Assembly: GCA_036873755.1 (NCBI GenBank)
Contig: JAVTVY010056913.1
Span: forward strand, 223,923 to 287,922
Reading direction: 5' to 3'
From: Hanleya hanleyi
Taxonomy: Eukaryota; Mollusca; Polyplacophora; Lepidopleurida; Hanleyidae
Length of the DNA: 64,000 nucleotides
Shown here: one piece after another, positions 58,253-64,000 of the stretch
Position numbering within the stretch: position 1 is the stretch's first letter
Layout: every line of letters starts with the position of its first letter
Program-made: the position numbers and the translations under genes
Notes under the pieces: generated by a model
Database searches by the model: none
Told to the model about the DNA's origin: nothing
The model's input: the letters and a program-made list of their open reading frames with translations, nothing else

Positions 58253-58723
58253 CTATCGTTTATTTATAACGGGTATATCTTGGGCCGGAGTTTCTTTCTG
58301 ATTTTCTTCGTGGACTTCCACGGTGGCCATGGTAAATGACCAGTCCAACTCGTCTGATGACCGCTTGATAAGCACTTCATCCACATCCACCACGGCATCT
58401 TCAAATGCAGACCATAGATCAGGGTGAAGGGTAAAATGCACTGTACCTCCATCTAGCCGAGCCAATTGAGCAAAGAAAGGGCCGCGTCGGATGTACACAT
58501 CGTGACACAAGTGGATGAGGTCGCCGTCCAGTTCACCAAACAACACCCGTTTGAATTTGGTCCAGCCCTCCCGGGACAGACGAATGTGAGCCGGGCACGG
58601 TTGTGTAGGGTCCGCATCATAGACGTCTCCCACCTCCTGCATGATATCGACCTTATCCGCATACACGTGCAGGAAAACCTCGGGGGTCAAGCTGAAATAC
58701 GCCAGTACTATATGCTCCGTCAT
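58253..58723 (-). CDS. Small protein with two PC4-like half repeats
   Basis: Intact from Met 58723, chosen because the TATA box at 58763-58770 is 40 bases upstream and the paralog aligns from that Met; an in-frame Met lies at 58753. Two similar blocks can be seen: LHVYADKVDI...AHIRLSREGWTKFKRVL and VYIRRGPFF...VHFTLHPDLWSAFEDAV. Each has a beta-like stretch, then an I/F-x-L...W..F helix. This layout is reminiscent of PC4-type single-strand DNA-binding coactivators, but that is only a guess. The C-terminal tail is acidic. A paralog lies immediately upstream. Confidence 0.6.
   Translation of the reverse strand: MTEHIVLAYFSLTPEVFLHVYADKVDIMQEVGDVYDADPTQPCPAHIRLSREGWTKFKRVLFGELDGDLIHLCHDVYIRRGPFFAQLARLDGGTVHFTLHPDLWSAFEDAVVDVDEVLIKRSSDELDWSFTMATVEVHEENQKETPAQDIPVINKR
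58261..58268 (-). promoter_or_regulatory. TATA box of the integrase gene
   Basis: TATAAATA on the minus strand, about 37 bases before the integrase start; it overlaps the end of the preceding gene. Confidence 0.5.
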
Positions 58724-58762
58724 GGTCAGTACATGAATGGTACCAGATTTCACTGTCTCTCG

Positions 58763-58770
58763 TATTTATA
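58763..58770 (-). promoter_or_regulatory. TATA box of the PC4-like gene
   Basis: TATAAATA followed by ACGAG on the minus strand. The paralog has TATCAATACGAG at the equivalent place, so the leader was duplicated with the gene. Confidence 0.5.
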
Positions 58771-58795
58771 GGGAGAACCCCGTGAGATCAAAGGA

Positions 58796-59296
58796 TCAGG
58801 TGGTCATGTCACTGGGCTGACTGAGTCTAGCCGGGTAGTCAATGGCATCGTCGTCGTCGGGTTCATGTAGTTGTTCATGGGGTTCAGCCAGCGCGTCCTC
58901 AATAGCACGAGCCCACCCCAACTGGTGTGATGATCGCTCGTCCGGTGTAAACGGCTGGTCCACAATAGGCACCACTTTCTCCAAGGCTGACCACAGATCG
59001 GGGTCTAGGGTGAAGCCTCGCGTAGCATCTTGGTAGCGGCCCAGGCGTAGGAAGAGGGAGGTACGGTATACGTAGATGGCATTGTCTATGTGGATGAGGT
59101 TTCCGTCGAGCTCGCCGCTCAACACCCGTTTAAATTTGGTTCAGCCGTCACGAGGTAGTGTGACCGTATTCGATACGGTCTCAGCGGGCGCCCAGCAAAT
59201 AGCTCCACGGTCTTCCACCAGGGTGACTTTATCTTCATAGACGTGTAACCCCACCCGGGGTGTAAGGGGCAGGATGGCTCGTAGGACGGGTGACAT
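58796..59296 (-). pseudogene. Paralog of the PC4-like protein with a premature stop
   Basis: Aligns along its length with the neighbour at 58253-58723: ILPLTPRVGLHVYEDKV, then TKFKRVLSGELDGNLIHI, GFTLDPDLWSALEKVV and an acidic C-terminus. The codon that is TGG in the neighbour (in EGWTKFK) is TGA here (59141-59143 on the plus strand), a single G-to-A change. The frame continues open on both sides. The damage is therefore recent, or the stop is read through. The start is set at 59296 by alignment with the paralog. Confidence 0.7.
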
Positions 59297-59358
59297 GCTT
59301 GGTCCAAATGTCGAACAGTGAATGACACACACTCTGTCTGACCCTCGTATTGATAGTG

Positions 59359-59685
59359 TCAATACCACAGCGCCAGGGTCAATAGGGCACAGACTGGTAT
59401 GAGGCCAACCAGCCGGCGCTGGTTCCGGCGTGAGCGCTCCTGGTCCATAGCGCGAGCATCAAGGATGGCTGTCATAGTCCGGTAGTGGTGAGTGATGGCA
59501 CGCCTCTCCATCGAGTGCACTCTGTGGAGGACCGCTTCTGTGAACTCGTTCAGGATCTGGCGTCGTCCCTCGTTGTCGTCGCCATCTGCAAACATGGACC
59601 GGACCACTGCTCGGTAACCCGTGAATGAATTCACCACGGTGGCATTCTGTAAAATGCGAGTCGCATGGGGCTGGATCTCCGCCAT
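59359..59685 (-). CDS. Small tail-anchored protein, 108 aa
   Basis: Intact first gene of the element. It is mostly helical, with RRQILNEFTEAVLHRVHSME and RAMDQERSRRNQRRL, and ends in the hydrophobic segment LVGLIPVCALLTLALWY at the very C-terminus, so a tail-anchored membrane protein is likely. A TATAAAA box is 41 bases upstream. No homolog recognised; Polinton-type viruses often carry such small membrane proteins. Confidence 0.6.
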   Translation of the reverse strand: MAEIQPHATRILQNATVVNSFTGYRAVVRSMFADGDDNEGRRQILNEFTEAVLHRVHSMERRAITHHYRTMTAILDARAMDQERSRRNQRRLVGLIPVCALLTLALWY

Positions 59686-59725
59686 GGCTCTGTAGAAATG
59701 AAGGTGTGGGATGCAGAGGGACGTG

Positions 59726-59732
59726 TTTTATA
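59726..59732 (-). promoter_or_regulatory. TATA box of the tail-anchored gene
   Basis: TATAAAA on the minus strand, 41 bases before the start at 59685. Confidence 0.5.
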
Positions 59733-60101
59733 GACCAGATGTAGCTCTACGGGTGTAGTCCGTGATACGTACTATTCTGATGGGTTAGTCCAAAAAAGGG
59801 AGCAGCAACAACAACAACAACAACAACAACACAGATTACAGATCAATCCTTTTATTATGCGTGAACAACATAGAAATGCATGTACTGACCTGTCTGTGGG
59901 AGGTTTCCCACAATGGCGTTCACCTTCGCGTCTTTTCGTGTACGTCCTTGTCTTTTCATTAAAGTCCGTGTATCTTCGGTAAAGTCCGTGTCTTTTCGGT
60001 AAAGTCCGTGTCTTTTCGGATCGGTGACGTCCGTGTCTATCGTCCGGGCACTTCGCGTCTGCGCCTGCATTGGGTATGTATAAGGGTCTTCATACGCGCA
60101 T
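59733..60101. other. Non-coding region between right TIR and first gene
   Basis: Contains a (CAA)n run (59805-59830) and repeated AAAGTCCGTGT(C/A)TTTTCGG blocks (59955-60025). No gene recognised. Confidence 0.5.
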
Positions 60102-60361
60102 GTAGTTTTTAGTGAAAACCCGGAAGTGACGTGACAACCCACGTGACCTGCGTATATACTCCTGTAAAATAGAGCCGATTTTATTTCTTTGGAAGGGGCA
60201 AGGTCAATAGGACTTGCGCTTTTTATACTACTAAACTGTGAAGTAGATTACATCTTAAATAGGCCTTAAGGCCGTGATATGCATATGAAGTATTCTGGGG
60301 CATGGTCAGTACTTTCAAATTTTCCCTTCGTCTACTACTCGCCGATTTTTTTGATTTTTTT

Positions 60362-60393
<32 letters not shown>

Positions 60394-60814
60394 TTTCCTC
60401 GAGAGCTTTAAAATAAGACCTCACTCTACCCCATCGGGCCACTAGTGCTCCACCTAGACTCCAACATGTCCACCCCGTATGGATTTATACATACTAATAT
60501 CCCAGTATATGAGTGTATATGGGTGTATATGGATCTATATACAAGCCTACCCGGTACTTTCATAGTTTTTTCCATCGTATTCTACATGATCAACCTCATA
60601 GCTCATAGTAAAAGCCATAAAAAAAACCGACCACCCCTATACCCCATACAGGCCAAATATAGCGGGACATCATCTTCGCCTGGGAATTGGTCTAGTCCGA
60701 GTTGTCTCCCTTGCATGAAAGCGTATAGATGGGGCTGTGGTTTGAACGGAGTTATTATCCGGGCAAGCCGGGGAAATTGACCTTGAGCAGCCATTTTTGT
60801 TAGCGTTTGTTACA
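60102..60814. repeat. Right TIR of the Polinton-like element
   Basis: Inverted match to 49523-50230 with few differences. On the minus strand it carries TATAAAAAG (about 60220-60227) reading into the gene cluster. The CRE-like site reads TGACGTGA on the plus strand, against an intact TGACGTCA in the left TIR. Confidence 0.9.
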
Positions 60815-61885
60815 TATAACAGACCTGTACGGAATATTTCCACTTTAAATCGTTCATACCCAACAAAAATTATATCAAACTAATTCATGCATTCATATCT
60901 AAGTCATTCATATACCGCGGGAGACCACATGAAGGTGCCCCGATGCCGCTCAGCATACGTTCGATGAACGTTCGTAATTTTTCTTTTGCTGGTGCAAACT
61001 GGACGATGTAAATGCTCGACACTGGGGTGGCACTCGATCATAGACTGATCATAATAACATGCTACAACACTTAAATTCAGATCTCATCAACCAGAACGTG
61101 TTATGTGCTGGCAGTTCATGACAATATCGTAAGATATGTATGCTTGCTAACCTTAGTTGGATTCGTCATGAAATCATTTGGAAATAAGTAATTCGAGCAC
61201 TTTTTTGTGACATAGCAAAACGAAGATGACAGCCGTTTCCCTTTTCGCTGCGATAGTTTACACGAAAAACCGGCTCAGTTATAAAAATCCATATCTCCGT
61301 AAATAGGAAATGTCCCAACTTTTTACGTCAAGACAATATTCTTTTATATGTGTACTTCCTATTTCCCGCAGGAATTTATGAAATATCAATTCTTTCCGCA
61401 ATAAACTTACAATTTACTGGCAATGGTAACGAAATTCTTCGTCTCAATTTGAGCTTCCTGTACGGCGGCGGAACGTCAAGATCAAAGAGCGCGTGCTGCG
61501 ACGTAACAGATCACGTGAGGGTCTAAATATAGATCGTTTGTTTACAAATATCGGCTGATCGTGTCTGATATATAACAAAGAATACCTTATAACAACAGTA
61601 CTTTCCGTAATATCTGAATAGTTGATACTCGACCAAGAATTAATTATGACAGAAAAATTATCTCAAATAAATTTTCGCCCTATTCATAGAAGTATTATTT
61701 CCGTCACATCAATTTCTGTCACAGTACTTTTTCAAAAATTTCACCAATTCGCTCCGCGTGGGGCTATATGGGGGTGTGGGTGAATGAGGCGTGACCTTTG
61801 GACGTGTATAGACTTGTTTGTCTGGGGTTTTTCCGCATGCCGCCTTTTTTAACAAAACTACACAGGAACACCGGCTTCCAACACC
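60815..61885. other. Right interior of the enclosing element
   Basis: No gene recognised. Confidence 0.4.
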
Positions 61886-62316
61886 AAACATAATGGAATT
61901 GGAACACCTCAAACATAATGGAATTGGAACATCCGAAACATAATGGAATTGGGACACCATAAACATTTAGAATTGGGACACCATAAACATTTAGAATTGG
62001 AACATCCGAAACATAATGGAATTGGGACACCATAAACATTTAGAATTGGGACACCATAAACATTTAGAATTGGAACATCCGAAACATAATGGAATTGGGA
62101 CACCATAAACATTTAGAATTGGAACATCCGAAACATAATGGAATCACCATAAACATTTAGAATTGGAACATCCGAAACATAATGGAATTGGGACACCATA
62201 AACATTTAGAATTGGGACACCATAAACATTTAGAATTGGGACACCATAAACATTTAGAATTGGGACACCATAAACATTTAGAATTGGAACATCCCAAACA
62301 TAATGGAATTTTATAC
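61886..62316. repeat. Tandem array of alternating 24-25-bp units
   Basis: Mixes GAATTGGAACATCCGAAACA and AATTGGGACACCATAAACAT units in irregular order, roughly seventeen in all. Minus-strand frames through it are artefacts. Confidence 0.9.
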
Positions 62317-62329
62317 GTTTTTCTACAAG

Positions 62330-62790
62330 CCGCCATCTTAAACCCGCCACCCATCCACCACCCACCACAGCGGCCATCTTGCACCCGCCACCCATCCACC
62401 ACCCACCACAGCGGCCATCTTGCACCCGCCACCCATCCACCACCCACCACAGAGCGGCCATCTTGCACCCGCCACCCATCCACCACCCACCACAACGGCC
62501 ATCTTGCACCCGCCACCCATCCACCACCCACCACAGCGGCGGCCATCTTGCATCCGCCACCCATCCACCACCCACCACAGGCGGCCATCTTGCACCCGCC
62601 ACCCATCCACCACCCCCCACAGCGGCGGCCATCTTGCACCCGCCACCCATCCACCACCCACCACAGCGGCGGCCATCTTGCACCCGCCACCCATCCACCA
62701 CCCACCACAGCGGCCATCTTGCACCCGCCACCCATCCACCACCCACCACAGCGGCCATCTTGCACCCGCCACCCATCCACCACTGAGTCC
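62330..62790. repeat. About 41-bp minisatellite, 11 units (right arm)
   Basis: Plus-strand unit GCACCCGCCACCCATCCACC then ACCCACCACAGCGGCCATCTT. On the minus strand it contains TGCAAGATGGCCGC, so it mirrors the left-arm minisatellite in orientation and motif while differing in unit length. Confidence 0.9.
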
Positions 62791-62891
62791 TGCGCACACC
62801 TCCACAAAACCTCCACAAATCCTCCCCATTTTTTTTTCTGCGCATGCGCACTGAAGCGCTAAATACTCCATTGACTCTTACTATACTACTT

Positions 62892-63868
62892 GCATGAGAC
62901 CTAGAAAAACTAACCTGTAATGTCCGACGTCGTACGGCTTAAATTTTCCACCGAAACAATAAACCTACAAATATTTGTCGAGTGACATGTACAGAGGGCG
63001 GGCCTCGGGGACTAACAGTCCACCAGCAGAATCCTACCATATACAGGTAATAAATTGGAGCGAGACGCAAGAGATGGAAAAAACTGACGACGTCTGATGA
63101 CTAAAAAGCAATCATATGACTCTACATGAATGTCACAGGCTGGAAAACAGTCTTATATCACCACAAGATCACAAGCTGAATGGTTCTCTTCTTGCTTCCA
63201 GCACTCACTTTATATATACCGGTACCTTATAGAAATTTTCCCAGAAAATGATGTCATACACGAGGCAGTAAAAACCTACCTGGAACATTCCATGGCTTGC
63301 CTGATCACTCTAGCACTTCTGGAAATTCTTCACAATTCTATGCCAAAAATAAAATACACCCTTATTGCAGAATGAGGTCATCGTCAAAGTGTAAAAATGT
63401 TGACAAATTACTGCTGCCCTGGGCCACACAGTACTATATCTGCACAACATAAGAGAATAAATTACAACTGACATATAAAAGGCTAGAGTACAGTCAGAAC
63501 AATTGTCAGCGGGATTTTGGTCATCTTCATTTTATCCAGCCAATTTCTACGTTCCCACTTCGAACCTGCCTTGATTTATCTGACCCCTTCAGTGTTCAAA
63601 ATCCGAGGTGTAAATTTCACCTTCTAACGGCAGAAGAACGAACTGAATCAACTGTCGAAAAAGGTATTGACCAGCTTTCATAAATAGGTTAAAAGTCTCG
63701 CAGGCTAGGTTTGCGCTGATTCAACATTACGGGTACTACATAATTCGCCAATCAAAAATCTCCAGTTTTTCGACACATAACATAGCGGTAGTTAAATGAC
63801 AATAACTCTTGGAAGGTGTCCAGTCTGGGATCAAGAAGACAAACACCAGGAAGTTGTTTCCATAAACA
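62892..63868. other. Non-coding interval
   Basis: No confident gene. It may include degenerate LINE sequence upstream of the fragment that follows. Confidence 0.4.
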
Positions 63869-64000
63869 CAGGGAGAGAGAACAAAACTGCCCCAACATTA
63901 TCAGATGAAGCTGAACAGCAACACAACTTCAGCAAACTGTAGTGTCTGTAATGTGCCTGAGACTGTCCATCATTATGTTTTCCAGTGTTCGAGATTCCAG
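63869..64000 (+). pseudogene. LINE ORF2 C-terminal fragment, cut by the window edge
   Basis: The frame reads GERTKLPQHYQMKL and then CSVCNVPETVHHYVFQC, a CX2CX6-7HX4-5C knuckle preceding the end of many non-LTR retrotransposon ORF2 proteins. An in-frame stop lies just upstream, so this is a decayed copy. It continues past the right edge. Confidence 0.6.

Larger units (their letters stand above)
49523..60814 (-). mobile_element. Polinton/Maverick-like element without PolB
   Basis: Virus-derived DNA transposon of about 11.3 kb with TIRs of about 710 bp at both ends; the tips read TG...CA, as used by retroviral-type integrases. All genes lie on the minus strand. The set includes integrase, A32-type ATPase, minor and major capsid proteins and adenain-type protease, the Polinton/adintovirus hallmark set. 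No family-B polymerase reading frame or motif was found. Autonomous Polintons known to me are about 15-20 kb and carry PolB. Five genes have frameshifts and a sixth has a premature stop. No clean 5-6-bp target duplication is visible (AGCAAT left, TATAAC right). Confidence 0.9.
47879..62891. mobile_element. Larger inverted-repeat element enclosing the Polinton-like insert
   Basis: The left tip AAGTAGTATAGTAAG and right tip CTTACTATACTACTT are exact complements. Next inward, both sides have an imperfectly matching block with TGCGCATGCGCAG (left about 47930, right about 62838) and then minisatellites in opposite orientation with related units. Removing the insert at 49523-60814 leaves about 3.7 kb, of a kind with the other satellite-armed elements here. 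No clear target duplication was found. Confidence 0.55.

Noticed and set aside
49517..60820. Target-site duplication around the Polinton-like element
   Set aside because: AGCAAT and TATAAC do not match; TGTAAC/TATAAC is similar, but using it would make the TIR ends unequal.
61886..62316. CRISPR-like regular array
   Set aside because: Units are contiguous without unique spacers, in a eukaryotic genome.
62144..62871. Long open frames on both strands (up to 235 codons), Trp/Gly- or His/Pro-rich
   Set aside because: Products of the 41-bp minisatellite and adjoining array.

Overview
The window looks like a metazoan nuclear genome, probably a marine invertebrate; the phylum cannot be fixed from the sequence. 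It is AT-rich and intron-rich, with GT-AG splice sites, C-type lectin and PAN/Apple exons, and very many DNA-transposon-like repeats. Most of the 64 kb is repetitive, and no intact bacterial or organellar gene was seen. Many apparent open frames are translations of tandem repeats or shadows and are not annotated as genes.

Layout. 1-12.7 kb is nested repeats: a foldback element with GC-rich satellite arms (3673-5547) and a 5.6-kb element with satellite arms holding a decayed spliced gene (5589-11173). Both sit inside one copy of a repeat whose uninterrupted sister copy follows at about 11.9-12.5 kb. 14.0-39.4 kb carries exons of a plus-strand modular gene: two CTLD (two exons each) plus PAN modules, with a Ser/Thr-rich spacer exon between them. 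All seven exons have compatible intron phases. Its introns hold a TTAA-flanked MITE family, a Penelope-like reverse transcriptase with one frameshift (26.2-27.65 kb), and other repeats. 40-47.3 kb holds a 3' fragment of a second reverse transcriptase, tandem arrays, and a 1.74-kb satellite-armed element with a TTA target duplication.

The most notable object is 49.5-60.8 kb: a complete Polinton/Maverick-like (virus-derived) element with about 710-bp terminal inverted repeats. All its genes are on the minus strand: a tail-anchored protein, two paralogous small proteins (PC4-like at best), an integrase with chromodomain, a Ser/Thr-rich membrane protein, an A32-type packaging ATPase, two small virion-type proteins, minor capsid protein, a small basic core-like protein, major capsid protein and an adenain-like protease. 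No family-B DNA polymerase is recognisable. The space between protease and left TIR holds tandem repeats, a 24-bp-period CCAAT-box array and a cluster of nuclear-receptor-type half-sites. Integrase, ATPase, membrane protein, protease and major capsid genes are each broken by frameshifts, and one small paralog by a stop codon, so this copy is inactive as read. It is nested in a larger inverted-repeat element (about 47.88-62.89 kb) whose arms are minisatellites carrying an AAGATGGCGGC-like motif. The window ends inside a LINE ORF2 C-terminal fragment.
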